From Acetomicrobium flavidum (GTDB lineage: Bacteria; Synergistota; Synergistia; Synergistales; Acetomicrobiaceae), in NCBI RefSeq assembly GCF_900129645.1, contig NZ_FSQZ01000001.1, positions 310,001-374,000 on the forward strand: a DNA stretch of 64,000 nucleotides, in the 5' to 3' direction. Numbering within the stretch: position 1 is the first letter of the stretch; each line of letters begins with the position of its first letter. Of the stretch, positions 1 through 10,968 are shown in pieces. The notes below the pieces were generated by a model. It had not been told where the DNA came from. It was given only the letters and a program-made list of their open reading frames with translations, and made no database searches. The position numbers were made by a program, and so were the translations under genes.

Positions 1-94
1 CACACACTATTATCTTGAATCCAAATAGCCTCCAAAGGTCAGTAAATATCTCCCGACCTAGGGCAATAACTTCCTTTTCATTATCGATCTCCAT
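1..94 (-). CDS. V/A-type ATPase subunit F, N-terminal fragment (runs off window)
   Basis: Only 31 codons are visible, starting at an ATG preceded by a GGGAGG ribosome-binding site seven bases upstream. Residues 9-30 match the start of subunit F: a strand, then G-x-E, then R-L-x-G-x-K (seen as ALGREIF and WRLFGFK) leading into a second strand. Subunit F is the regulatory central-stalk protein of the A/V-type rotary ATPase. It follows subunit C by 18 bases, as in the archaeal/Thermus order G-I-K-E-C-F-A-B-D, and that context is half of the argument. The rest of the gene lies outside the window, so the identification rests on a short stretch. Confidence 0.6.
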   Translation of the reverse strand, partial: MEIDNEKEVIALGREIFTDLWRLFGFKIIVC

Positions 95-112
95 GGAATT
101 GCCTCCCAGCAA

Positions 113-1150
113 TCACTTAGTAGGGATCAACCTTCCTATGATTTTATCCGGGTTCAATCTGAAGGCAGTACCTATAGCAATGATGTTCAAGTTACTCCAT
201 TCTGCCAGGGCCTTTGCAATGTATCCGAAAGGCACCTCAAAGCCTAAGGGGTCCTTGCGAAATAAGGAGATCTGCCACCTCCAAAATTCCCTTTGGATAT
301 GCCATTGGAATTCCATTGTAGAGTTAAATGTTTTTGTTCTAACGGCTTTGTACCACGGAGTCCATCGAATAACGTCAGTTATGACCTTGGCGTTAGATAA
401 ATCCTTAGGATTGATCCATGCTCCCCCCGGAAGGTAATCCGCAGAGGATCTGCTTTCTTCTGCCCCTATCCTTTGTTTAAGCCATAAGTTTAGATTCCAT
501 AGGTCGACTAGCCTTCCGAGATATTCCTTGACTATGGCACCATTTTTATTGGGAAACTTTGAGATTGATGTTTCGTAATATCCGATGTAGTTTAATATCA
601 ACTCTCGCTCAGCCAAAATAAGGTTTTTAGACGTTTGCAAAACTGCCAAGGCACTATCCAATATAGCTCCCCGTGGATTGCCAAAAAGATAGATGCGTTC
701 CCTGGCCATAGTAATGCTATCAGACTCCCATAAATTCTTGAAAAATTTCCTTGGAAGATCACCGTAGAGGTGCCAAAGATATTCTTGCTCCTGATGGGAG
801 CCTTTGCTCGCAAACCTTCGAAGGATAATGCGAAAGTTGTGCAGATCAGCCTGACTTAAAACAACGGACATCAGTTCATGCGGTTCGCCCTGGGCCTTCA
901 AATGAGCCGATCTTAAACGCCTTGTGATCTCAAACATGATTGCAAGCTCGATCTTGCGCAATGGAGAGGACAAAGAAGATAACAATTGCGAGCGATAGCT
1001 CTCGCTATATCGTCCCTCCAGAAATTCAGATTTCAAGGACTCAAAACCGCCGCGAGCAAGCGAGGAAAGCTCTTCCCATGTATAAAATCTGGCCGCCCTG
1101 GCTCTTAGGGCGGCGCATAGGTAACTGTAATTTTCTTCATGACCTCTCAA
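113..1150 (-). CDS. V/A-type ATP synthase subunit C
   Basis: Subunit C caps the central stalk and couples the soluble V1/A1 rotor to the membrane ring. The protein is 345 residues when started at the TTG at 1150, which gives MRGHEENYSYLCAALRARAA, close to the family's usual Tyr-rich start (YAYLNARVRAL type). This start overlaps the 3' end of the subunit E gene by 14 bases. The longer open frame up to 1375 only reads the E gene in another frame. The body is largely alpha-helical with many Trp and Arg residues, and 345 residues is normal for the family. The position between E and F supports the call. The exact start is the least certain part. Confidence 0.85.
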   Translation of the reverse strand: MRGHEENYSYLCAALRARAARFYTWEELSSLARGGFESLKSEFLEGRYSESYRSQLLSSLSSPLRKIELAIMFEITRRLRSAHLKAQGEPHELMSVVLSQADLHNFRIILRRFASKGSHQEQEYLWHLYGDLPRKFFKNLWESDSITMARERIYLFGNPRGAILDSALAVLQTSKNLILAERELILNYIGYYETSISKFPNKNGAIVKEYLGRLVDLWNLNLWLKQRIGAEESRSSADYLPGGAWINPKDLSNAKVITDVIRWTPWYKAVRTKTFNSTMEFQWHIQREFWRWQISLFRKDPLGFEVPFGYIAKALAEWSNLNIIAIGTAFRLNPDKIIGRLIPTK

Positions 1151-1748
1151 TCTTTTCCATAAGCGGAGACATAATGGCTCCGATCCTTTGAAGGATGATC
1201 GGCGAGAGTCTTTCAAACCTTCCCCTAACAGTATTTTCGACAACTTTTTCCTCCTCTTCGTCCGTGACCACAGGTCCTCCCCACTGGTCATCCCTTTCGG
1301 CAATGGCAAGCCTGAAACCCACTGGCAAACTGGCCAGAAGCTTCTCCTCCTCTGGCAAAAGCCAAATTGTGCCACATTCGCAGGATAAAACTTCCAGGGC
1401 CTCTTCGAGAAGCTTGTCTAGCATAAAGCTATAGTTCGCTGAATTTGCTCTGGCGTTAAGGGTGATTTTTTCAGCCATTTCCCTAGCTTCGCAAAAAACT
1501 TCATTTGCAGCATTTGCAATAGCATCCTTGCCTGCTTTTACAGCTTTCATTTTGATCAAATCCAAGCGTTCCCGGAGTTGCTCTAAACGATGTCCTTTAA
1601 TTTCTTCAGCTTTCTTCTCAAACTCTAAAGCCTTGGATGCAGCGATTTCGGCCAGCTCTTCCTCAATTTTCTGCTCGTATTCCTTTATGCGCTTTTCATA
1701 CTCATCTTTTAAAAAGTTCTTGAAATTGATAAGATCTTGCGAGACCAT
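1137..1748 (-). CDS. V/A-type ATP synthase subunit E
   Basis: This is a peripheral-stalk (stator) subunit of 203 residues. Residues 1-110 form a long charged coiled coil rich in Glu, Lys and Ala (for example EYEKRIKEYEQKIEEELAEI). A smaller C-terminal globular part has the family pattern GGPVVTDEEEEKVVENTVRGR followed by RFERL. It pairs with subunit G in the stator and holds the catalytic head against the membrane subunit I. It sits between K and C in the operon and overlaps C by 14 bases. The length and the two-part layout agree with the family. Confidence 0.93.
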   Translation of the reverse strand: MVSQDLINFKNFLKDEYEKRIKEYEQKIEEELAEIAASKALEFEKKAEEIKGHRLEQLRERLDLIKMKAVKAGKDAIANAANEVFCEAREMAEKITLNARANSANYSFMLDKLLEEALEVLSCECGTIWLLPEEEKLLASLPVGFRLAIAERDDQWGGPVVTDEEEEKVVENTVRGRFERLSPIILQRIGAIMSPLMEKIERS

Positions 1749-1759
1749 GAATGATCACT

Positions 1760-1969
1760 CTATAAGATAAGCATAATAGCAACGACAAAACCTAATATTA
1801 CCATAGTCTCAGGTATTGCCTCAAGTATTATCATGATTGCAGCGGTTTCCGGTTTTTCGGCGACCGTAGCAGCGCCTGCACTTCCTATTTTTGCCTGAGC
1901 GTAAGCCGTGGCTAAAGCCGGAATGCCAACTGCCAGGGCTGCAGCCAATCCTAATAAGGCCTTTTCCAA
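1760..1969 (-). CDS. V/A-type ATP synthase subunit K (membrane rotor ring)
   Basis: This 69-residue protein is a single two-helix hairpin of the proteolipid type, which builds the ion-translocating rotor ring. It starts at a TTG at 1969 with a GGAGGG site seven bases upstream and overlaps the end of subunit I by 19 bases. The ion-binding carboxylate is Glu54 in helix 2 (IPETMVILGF), followed by Thr55. Helix 1 carries Gln25 in AYAQAKIG, which aligns with the Na+-ligand Gln of Enterococcus NtpK helix 3. The Q/E/T set makes Na+ coupling plausible, but the second-helix position often occupied by Gln is Met56 here. The hairpin is half the size of the four-helix NtpK. Confidence 0.95.
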   Translation of the reverse strand: MEKALLGLAAALAVGIPALATAYAQAKIGSAGAATVAEKPETAAIMIILEAIPETMVILGFVVAIMLIL

Positions 1970-3867
1970 GCGGTTTCCCTCCTTCGCCTGAACGGTTTAT
2001 AGTTGTTTCCTTTCCCCTCATAGAATTTGCCAAAAAACTCCACGTAATGTAAGCGAGCAGAGTGCAATGCAGATCCCACTATGGCTATTATCAAATTAAG
2101 CAGGTGTATTAAAAGGGCAAGCGCTATCCCAAAAAAGGATACTCCGAGTACGTCTACAAACTTTGTGGCGACCATGGCAAGTATTGCCGACGACAAGCCT
2201 ATCGCTGCTATGCGGATGTAGCTTAATATGTTTCCAATGGACCCTATCGTCTCGACTAATCCCGTAAGACCTCCTCCTCTTACCAGAAAAGCCAACCCAA
2301 ACACTAATAATCCGAGCGCCGGCCACAAAAGATCAATTTGGATGATTTTAGCCCGATCCGCCACGAAAGCGATGATGCCCAGTATCATGAAAATCGTCCC
2401 AACTCGTTCGTATATATGACGTTTGTTGTTGCTCTTTAACCCTTCGTATGCCCCCAATATCAACCCCAATGTCACGTGCGTGAAGCCCAAGGCAACCGCA
2501 AAGGCCATCACGGGAATAACCCCTTGCGTCCTTTCAACCCATACCGGCCGCAGATGCAACAGCCTGTGACCTAGGTCGCCAAAGAATTCGCCGTATAAAA
2601 AACCCCACAAGATACTCAATATGGAAACATTTATCAGTATCTGCGAGATATCACATAACAATCCGTTGTTTCCGCCATTTCTTCTCTTTGCCCAAATTCC
2701 GCAGAGCAAAAATATTATCCCATACCCTATATCGCCTATCATACACCCTGCGAACATAGGAAAAAATATGGCGATCAGCGCGGTCGGATCCACGCTTTTA
2801 TATCCCGGCAGGGGAAGAAGCTTCAAAAAGACCTCAAACGGTCTTGCCCATTTGGGGTTTTCAAGCAAGACGGGGACCTTATCCCATTCTTCAGGCTGTG
2901 GAGGCCTCCATGTGATCAAGATGCGATCTTTAAAACGTTCCTTTAGAGACGAGATGACCTCGTCCAGGTTGGAGCGAGGAACCCAAGCATTTAAAGTGAA
3001 ATATTCCCCTCCTTTTATTAGTTTTTTCTCTAATGCTAGGGATTCAAGCCTTTCGTCCATCAGTATGTAGAGGGCCGCCAATCGGGGTCCCCACTCTTTT
3101 CTTGTTTCCTCAAGCGCTTCATTTGCCTCAGCCAACTTCTTGGGAAGCCATTTCAATTCCATTTGCGTCTTATGCGGCGACTCTACCGCCAAACCATCCA
3201 TGGCTATACCAAACGTTTTATAAGGTATACCTCCCAAATCTTTCAGGACCTCTATTAGGGTTGGCTCTATATCAGGGTTGGTGCTCAAGGCAACTAAAGA
3301 AAGATTTTCGCCCTGCGGAAGAGTCTTATGATTGAAAAAAGGTCGTTGGCCCACAGGGGTGACTGAACGGACCTTTTCTTTCAAGATCTGCAACAAACCA
3401 TTAAGCCTGTTTGACTCTATAAGCCACAAAGAAACCGCATTTCCCTTACTTCTTTCTGACGTAACAAAAGGATGGAAATAAACCGCCAGATGATGGACTT
3501 GTTTAAGGACAATTGCGGACTCTTCTAAAGCTTTTATTTCGTCTTTGATCTCCTCAAGCCTTTTTTTAAACTTTACTAAGCTATTTTCTATATCTTCTAG
3601 AGAGGCAATATCATCGATAGGTACAACTTTGCGAAGATATTCTATCGACTCCCAGTCGAGATTATCCCAATCTTTCCAGTTTAGGTCCTCTAACAGTCCA
3701 AGAAGACCGGCACGCAAAAACCGCATCTTTTCTATGACGGGCCCCTTCACTGCTCCAGGGGGATAGTCATTGTTTTCTTCAACTATATGTAAAATTCCTA
3801 AATCCCTGATATGTTCTATCAGCTCTTTTATATCGCTTTTTAGCCCCAGCATCCTAAGGTTGACCAT
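1951..3867 (-). CDS. V/A-type ATP synthase subunit I (membrane stator, subunit a)
   Basis: This large membrane subunit carries the two half-channels for ions. The chosen ATG at 3867 gives MVNLRMLGLKSDIKELIEHI, a typical subunit I start eight bases after the stop of the preceding gene; the longer frame to 3942 reads through that gene. The protein is 638 residues. Residues 1-310 are a soluble dumbbell domain with coiled coils (around 85-125 and 230-265). From about residue 340 there are seven or eight membrane spans, including GCMIGDIGYGIIFLLCGIWA and the conserved VETIGSIGNILSYIRIAAIG, which faces the ring. It is translationally coupled to subunit K. Confidence 0.95.
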   Translation of the reverse strand: MVNLRMLGLKSDIKELIEHIRDLGILHIVEENNDYPPGAVKGPVIEKMRFLRAGLLGLLEDLNWKDWDNLDWESIEYLRKVVPIDDIASLEDIENSLVKFKKRLEEIKDEIKALEESAIVLKQVHHLAVYFHPFVTSERSKGNAVSLWLIESNRLNGLLQILKEKVRSVTPVGQRPFFNHKTLPQGENLSLVALSTNPDIEPTLIEVLKDLGGIPYKTFGIAMDGLAVESPHKTQMELKWLPKKLAEANEALEETRKEWGPRLAALYILMDERLESLALEKKLIKGGEYFTLNAWVPRSNLDEVISSLKERFKDRILITWRPPQPEEWDKVPVLLENPKWARPFEVFLKLLPLPGYKSVDPTALIAIFFPMFAGCMIGDIGYGIIFLLCGIWAKRRNGGNNGLLCDISQILINVSILSILWGFLYGEFFGDLGHRLLHLRPVWVERTQGVIPVMAFAVALGFTHVTLGLILGAYEGLKSNNKRHIYERVGTIFMILGIIAFVADRAKIIQIDLLWPALGLLVFGLAFLVRGGGLTGLVETIGSIGNILSYIRIAAIGLSSAILAMVATKFVDVLGVSFFGIALALLIHLLNLIIAIVGSALHSARLHYVEFFGKFYEGKGNNYKPFRRRRETAWKRPY

Positions 3868-3875
3868 CTCGGCGA

Positions 3876-4259
3876 TCAAGTTACATCCATACTCCTTCCC
3901 TTGCTCAAAAAAGTTTCGTTCTGGTCGTCGAGGCCTGGCCATAATTCCTTTGAAATATCATGCAATATAGATTCGATTAACTTGGATTTATCGATCTCTT
4001 CGATGAGGCGTTCGGCCTTCCCTTTATAAGTTTGTTCGAGATTTCCAGCTTGAGAAAGTGCTTTTCTTTCCTGTTCGTCCAATTCTTCCACGAGGGAGCC
4101 CATTTTTTTGATGTACATTTCCTGGATAGTTTTCAACATTTCGTCCTTTTTTTTGTTGACCTCAGCGATTTTCTGTTCATATTCACGCTCCAGGACGCTT
4201 CTGAACGATTCTATCTCCTCTATGAGATCTTGGCCTGTTTGCCTTTCCCCTTCACCCAT
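3876..4259 (-). CDS. V/A-type ATPase peripheral-stalk coiled-coil subunit (G/H-like)
   Basis: The protein is 127 residues from the ATG at 4259, where GGGGGAG lies six bases upstream. The open frame extends to 4289, but that start has no ribosome-binding site. Residues 10-105 are an almost unbroken charged helix (DLIEEIESFRSVLEREYEQK), like the G/H stator subunit that pairs with subunit E. Its place directly upstream of I matches the G-I-K-E-C-F order of archaeal-type operons. Coiled-coil proteins are hard to assign by sequence, so context carries much of the call. Its start overlaps the CBS gene's stop, implying coupled translation. Confidence 0.72.
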   Translation of the reverse strand: MGEGERQTGQDLIEEIESFRSVLEREYEQKIAEVNKKKDEMLKTIQEMYIKKMGSLVEELDEQERKALSQAGNLEQTYKGKAERLIEEIDKSKLIESILHDISKELWPGLDDQNETFLSKGRSMDVT

Positions 4260-4716
4260 CCAAGACTCCCCCTTCCATGAGAAATTCACAGAAAGCGCTT
4301 CTGTCTATGATTCCCATTAATTTTCCGTTTTGAACAACTGGGAGCCTCTTGATCCTCTTCCGTATCATGAGATCAGCAACGCTCATAAGGCTTGCTGAGG
4401 GTTCCACGTAAATCACCTCCTTGGTCATAAAATCCTCCACCTTTCTAAATCCTATGCCATGTATCTTGTCGAAGAGTCCAAGCTCTCCTTCTTTGTCCAG
4501 AAAAGCTGACGAGGTTATTGTTTCTAGATATGTCGGGAGTGCAGCCTTTATAATGTCGCTTTCGGAGATAAAACCAACCAGACACCAATTCCCCTCTATC
4601 ACTGGCACACCCGTAACCTTATGAATATAAAACATCTTCACTGCATCAACGATAAAATCCTCTTTTGACAGCGCAGTAAGATCCTTCTGCATGATATCCA
4701 AGGCCGTTATTCCCAT
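4252..4716 (-). CDS. CBS-domain protein heading the V/A-ATPase operon
   Basis: This 154-residue protein is made of two CBS motifs and nothing else. The first is residues 1-62 (ITALDIMQKDLTALSKED to VGFISESDIIKA) and the second is about 90-148 (VEDFMTKEVIYVEPSASL to MGIIDRSAFCEFL). CBS pairs usually bind adenine nucleotides and act as energy sensors. The ATG at 4716 has GGAGG eight bases upstream; an in-frame TTG one codon earlier is possible. It overlaps the glycosyltransferase stop and the stalk subunit's start, so it is translated with the ATPase. A regulatory or assembly role for the ATPase is inference only. Confidence 0.88.
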   Translation of the reverse strand: MGITALDIMQKDLTALSKEDFIVDAVKMFYIHKVTGVPVIEGNWCLVGFISESDIIKAALPTYLETITSSAFLDKEGELGLFDKIHGIGFRKVEDFMTKEVIYVEPSASLMSVADLMIRKRIKRLPVVQNGKLMGIIDRSAFCEFLMEGGVLDG

Positions 4717-6428
4717 CAATCAATCCTCCTGGTGTAAAGGCCAAACCTGGTAAGGACGACTAACGCCATAAAGATCGGCAATCTGATTATTCGCTTGAAC
4801 CGCCAAGGTTCTTGCATGGTGCGATAAAGCCATTCCAAGCCCACCTTTTGCCACGCTTCTGGAGCCCTCTTTAGGCGACCGGATATGACATCGAAACTTC
4901 CCCCGACGCCAATGGCTATGATGCCCTTAAGCCTCCCCAAATTGGACTTGATCCATAGCTCTTGCTTTGGCACCCCCAAACCCACGAAAAGTATTTTGGC
5001 TCCGCTTTCGTTTATCATCTTGCATATCTTCTCATCTTCATCTTGAGAGAAATATCCATGATGGAAACCCGCTATCCTCAAATTCGGATAGTCCTTTGCG
5101 AGGCGATTTGAAGCCTCCTCTACCACCTCAGGTGTTCCACCCAAAAGGAATACGGGCATATCCCTATGCTGTGCAATTTGACACAAGCTTTTCATGAAGT
5201 CTATGCCCGTTATCCTTTCCTGTATCTTGACTCCTAATATCTTGAAGGCCCATATAAGCCCTGCTCCATCGGGCAATGACAGGTCTGCGGACTTTACTGC
5301 CTCCCGCAACTTAGCGTCATATCTCGACCTTTCGGCAACCAATGCATTAGGCGTTACTATCATATAGCTTTGGTCACTCTCCTGAGTGGCCCAAAATATT
5401 ACTTTATTCAAAACGTAATCCATAGACACATTGTCCACAAATATACCCCACAACGCTGGCCTGCGTTGGTCTTCGCGAACCACGTTCTTAAATATGTAGA
5501 TCAGAAAGGCCATCGTTCCCAAGACGAACACCAGAAGGGAGATTCTAAAACCCCAGGGAGAGCTTATAAGCTGAAATAGGGAAACGGAAACGCCTAGGGT
5601 CATACAGAAGGCGGACACCAACCTCACAGATTGCGGGTGATCGATGCCCATCGAGACCAGCCTTTCATAAAGCGAAACGTTCCAGCGTCCTTTATCCGTG
5701 AAGGTCTTGCCAACGAACCCAAGGGAAGCCTCCATTATCGGAAGCGCAAACAAGGACAATGGCAGCAATATAGTTGCAAAGGTTATGCCTTTACTGACAC
5801 CTATGAGGGACGTGCCAGCTATAAGTGTGGACCAGAAATACACAAGCGGATCTCCAAGCCTTCTGTAGGTATGACCTATCCTGCTCCAGAAGATGAGACA
5901 TATGAGGATTCCGGCAAAGGACATCCACATGGCGTCCTTTAAGTCCTGGCCCAAAAAGAAGCTCACGCCCCACAACAAAACCCATGTAATAGCCATCAAA
6001 TGGCCCGACAATCCCGAAATTTCATCTACCTCTCTCATGAAAGCTTGACACAACAACAACCACATGGCCGTCGCCACGACAGCTGCATTCGGAGATAGGT
6101 AATAAAGGTTATCCTCACCCAGGGTAATAAAATGTATTTGAGGTCCTTTAAAGGCAAAGGCCACGGCCAAAGAGATCTTCAATATAGGCCAAAGCATCGA
6201 CGTGTACAACCTTTCGCCCATGGCCGCAACAGCAAAGATTACCCCAAACCCTATTATTACAGAGGAAGAGCGACTTCCGACGCTTATGGAGAGCAAAGAC
6301 ATGCTGGCCAACATCAGCAGGTCTCTTGTATAATCCCATTGGTCCATGGAGAGTCGTCTTTTCGTCAACTTCTCGAATACTAGACAACCTAAGGCCGTGA
6401 GCGTGATCAAAAGATAAACTTTACCCAT
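4716..6428 (-). CDS. Fusion: WecA/MraY-like membrane module plus WecG/TagA/CpsF glycosyltransferase
   Basis: This is a 570-residue two-part protein. Residues 1 to about 320 hold nine or more membrane spans, with echoes of the WecA/MraY phosphosugar transferases (for example RRLGDPLVYFWSTLIAGTSL in place of the family FLGDGGS loop, and RWNVSLYERLVSMGIDH in place of the HxHHRL loop). The catalytic Asp pairs of that family are absent. Residues from about 325 are a complete WecG/TagA domain: VTPNALV, LPDGAGLIWAF, RITGIDF, FLLGG, VGLGVPKQELWI and GVGGSFDVISG, ending in WLYRTMQEPWRFKRI. TagA-type enzymes add N-acetylmannosamine (ManNAc) or ManNAcA to lipid-linked GlcNAc, consistent with wecB and wecA-like genes elsewhere in the window. 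It is the first gene of the run into the ATPase operon. Confidence 0.82.
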   Translation of the reverse strand: MGKVYLLITLTALGCLVFEKLTKRRLSMDQWDYTRDLLMLASMSLLSISVGSRSSSVIIGFGVIFAVAAMGERLYTSMLWPILKISLAVAFAFKGPQIHFITLGEDNLYYLSPNAAVVATAMWLLLCQAFMREVDEISGLSGHLMAITWVLLWGVSFFLGQDLKDAMWMSFAGILICLIFWSRIGHTYRRLGDPLVYFWSTLIAGTSLIGVSKGITFATILLPLSLFALPIMEASLGFVGKTFTDKGRWNVSLYERLVSMGIDHPQSVRLVSAFCMTLGVSVSLFQLISSPWGFRISLLVFVLGTMAFLIYIFKNVVREDQRRPALWGIFVDNVSMDYVLNKVIFWATQESDQSYMIVTPNALVAERSRYDAKLREAVKSADLSLPDGAGLIWAFKILGVKIQERITGIDFMKSLCQIAQHRDMPVFLLGGTPEVVEEASNRLAKDYPNLRIAGFHHGYFSQDEDEKICKMINESGAKILFVGLGVPKQELWIKSNLGRLKGIIAIGVGGSFDVISGRLKRAPEAWQKVGLEWLYRTMQEPWRFKRIIRLPIFMALVVLTRFGLYTRRID

Positions 6429-6460
6429 TGTTGGGATCTCTCCCCTCTTGAAATTCTGGT

Positions 6461-6466
6461 TATAAT
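6461..6466 (+). promoter_or_regulatory. Candidate -10 box for the DUF2993-like gene
   Basis: A perfect TATAAT lies in the 44-base gap between two divergent genes, seven bases before the first possible ATG. No convincing -35 hexamer sits 16-18 bases upstream. If this box is used, a transcript starting near 6473 would leave the first ATG leaderless, which favours ATG 6485 or 6494 as the real start. Confidence 0.35.
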
Positions 6467-6472
6467 TTTATC

Positions 6473-9016
<2,544 letters not shown>

Positions 9017-9054
9017 CGATACCCTCCTCCTTCAGTGAGTAAATTTTAACAGAG

Positions 9055-10287
9055 TTATATGTCGCCATTTTGATGAAGCAGATGCCCCATCTTTTCCTTT
9101 TTTGTCCTAAGGTAATCTGAATTATAGGGGTTAGGCTCGACTTCTATGGGAACTCTTTCCACGATCTTTAAGCCATACCCTGCAAGGCCAATGACTTTTT
9201 TGGGGTTATTGGTCATAAGGCGAAGCTTTCTTACCCCGAGGTCGAAAAGTATTTGAGCCCCCACTCCGTAATCCCTTAAGTCAGGGCTTACTCCCAGCTT
9301 GATATTAGCTTCCACCGTATCCATTCCCTTTTCTTGAAGCTCATACGCTTTAAGCTTCTTATAGAGTCCTATGCCCCTTCCTTCTTGGCGCATGTACAGG
9401 ACAATGCCCTTGCCCTCGCGCTCTACCATCTCCATGGCCTTGTGAAGTTGCGCACCGCAGTCGCATCTCAAAGATCCGAATACATCTCCGGTAAGGCATT
9501 CGGAATGCACCCTTACCAGCACGTCATCCTCTTCCCCGATCTCCCCTTTTACTAAGGCTATATGCAGGCGATCGGGATCGTCGTCCAGTATCCAGCGATA
9601 GGCATGGGCGATGAAGTTCCCGTACTCCGTTGGAAGTTTGACCGTTGAGACTTTTTCGACAAGCTTATCTCTCATATGTCTGTAGCGTATGAGGTCCTTT
9701 ATGGTCATTATCTTCAAGTCGAACTTCTTTGCAAATTCGATCAGCTGAGGCAATCTGGCCATCGTACCGTCGTCGTTCATTATCTCGCATATGACACCGA
9801 CGGGCTCTAATCCAGCAAGCCTTGCCAAGTCCACTGCTGCCTCCGTATGACCGGCCCTTTTAAGTACTCCGCCCTTCCTTGCGATCAAGGGAAACATATG
9901 CCCAGGACGTCTGAAGTCTGACGGCTTCGCCTCTGGACTTGCAAGCAGGCGGGCCGTTATGGCCCTATCTTCGGCGGAAATGCCCGTGGTGGTGCCCTCT
10001 TTAGCATCTACGGAAATTGTAAAGGCAGTGCCATGGGGATCGGTACTATGAAGTACCATGGGCTCTAACTCAAGCTGTTTTGCCTTTTCCTCAGTAAGGG
10101 GAACGCACACCAATCCACGACCGTATTTGGTCATAAAATTTATGGATTCGCGCGTCACCTTGGAGGCCGCCATCAAGAGATCTCCCTCGTTTTCTCTGTC
10201 TTCGTCGTCGACGACGATGATCATCCTTCCCTCTTTGATCATGTTTATGGCTTCTTCCGGCGACGCAAATACATCATCTAAAGCCAT
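9055..10287 (-). CDS. ribBA: Bifunctional DHBP synthase / GTP cyclohydrolase II
   Basis: The protein is 410 residues with two catalytic halves. Residues 1-200 are 3,4-dihydroxy-2-butanone-4-phosphate synthase ([11 protein letters not shown], the acidic metal loop near residue 27, and [14 protein letters not shown] near 145). Residues 205-405 are GTP cyclohydrolase II, with the zinc-ligand cluster [20 protein letters not shown] and RQEGRGIGL. It supplies both starting branches of riboflavin synthesis. It sits between ribE and ribH. Confidence 0.97.
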   Translation of the reverse strand: MALDDVFASPEEAINMIKEGRMIIVVDDEDRENEGDLLMAASKVTRESINFMTKYGRGLVCVPLTEEKAKQLELEPMVLHSTDPHGTAFTISVDAKEGTTTGISAEDRAITARLLASPEAKPSDFRRPGHMFPLIARKGGVLKRAGHTEAAVDLARLAGLEPVGVICEIMNDDGTMARLPQLIEFAKKFDLKIMTIKDLIRYRHMRDKLVEKVSTVKLPTEYGNFIAHAYRWILDDDPDRLHIALVKGEIGEEDDVLVRVHSECLTGDVFGSLRCDCGAQLHKAMEMVEREGKGIVLYMRQEGRGIGLYKKLKAYELQEKGMDTVEANIKLGVSPDLRDYGVGAQILFDLGVRKLRLMTNNPKKVIGLAGYGLKIVERVPIEVEPNPYNSDYLRTKKEKMGHLLHQNGDI

Positions 10288-10311
10288 AATACATCACTCT
10301 CCTTCCGATAT

Positions 10312-10968
10312 TTACTGCCATCCGTATTCGGCCAGCTTTTCCCATGTCAGCTCCTCTTGTTCATCTGCCTTACCACGAGAGGAAGCCTTTAAAAAACGTT
10401 CAATATACTTGCCTATTATATCCGTCTCCAGGTTTACGGGGTCTTTGACTTTTAGGTTACCCAAGGTCGTGAGCCTTAAGGTGCTTGGTATTACTCCAAC
10501 GGTAAAATCAGTATCCGTGACGCTTATCACCGTAAGGCTAACACCGTCTATTGCTATGGAACCCTTGGGCACTACGTAGCGCAATATCGATACGTCAGCC
10601 TGTATCCTTATAACGCACGTCTGTGTCTTTCTTGAAATTTCACTGACCGTGCCAATCCCTTCCACATGTCCAAGGACAATATGCCCTCCAAGGCGGTCTC
10701 CTGCTTTAAGGGCGCGTTCCAGATTGACCCTGTCAAAGGGCTTTAACATACCAAGTTTAGTAACTGTAGCAGTTTCTTCCATCATTTCCGCCGTAAAACT
10801 TGTCATCCCTGCCTTGACTACGCTAAGGCAAGCCCCGGATACGGAAATCGATTCGTTTAAAGAAAGCTTTGGGGCAATGTCGGGCGCTTCAATCTCGATG
10901 TTGGTCACCTCTCCATGCCTGTCGATCGAGCGCACAACCCCTACGGTCTCAACCAATCCCGTGAACAT
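10312..10968 (-). CDS. ribE: Riboflavin synthase alpha chain
   Basis: It dismutates two lumazines to riboflavin plus the pyrimidine precursor. The ATG at 10968 gives MFTGLVETVGVVRS, the invariant family N-terminus, and overlaps the ribD stop as TGATG. The longer frame to 11127 is ribD in another phase. The protein is 218 residues with two lumazine-binding barrels: residues 1-95 (ISVSGACLSVV) and 96-195 (IAIDGVSLTVISV). The C-terminal helix needed for trimer formation (VNLETDIIGKYIERFL) is present. The gene is also named ribC in some genomes. Confidence 0.96.
   Translation of the reverse strand: MFTGLVETVGVVRSIDRHGEVTNIEIEAPDIAPKLSLNESISVSGACLSVVKAGMTSFTAEMMEETATVTKLGMLKPFDRVNLERALKAGDRLGGHIVLGHVEGIGTVSEISRKTQTCVIRIQADVSILRYVVPKGSIAIDGVSLTVISVTDTDFTVGVIPSTLRLTTLGNLKVKDPVNLETDIIGKYIERFLKASSRGKADEQEELTWEKLAEYGWQ

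Noticed and set aside
1151-1375. Extension of V/A-ATPase subunit C
   Set aside because: It is subunit E read in another frame; the family-like N-terminus starts at the TTG at 1150.
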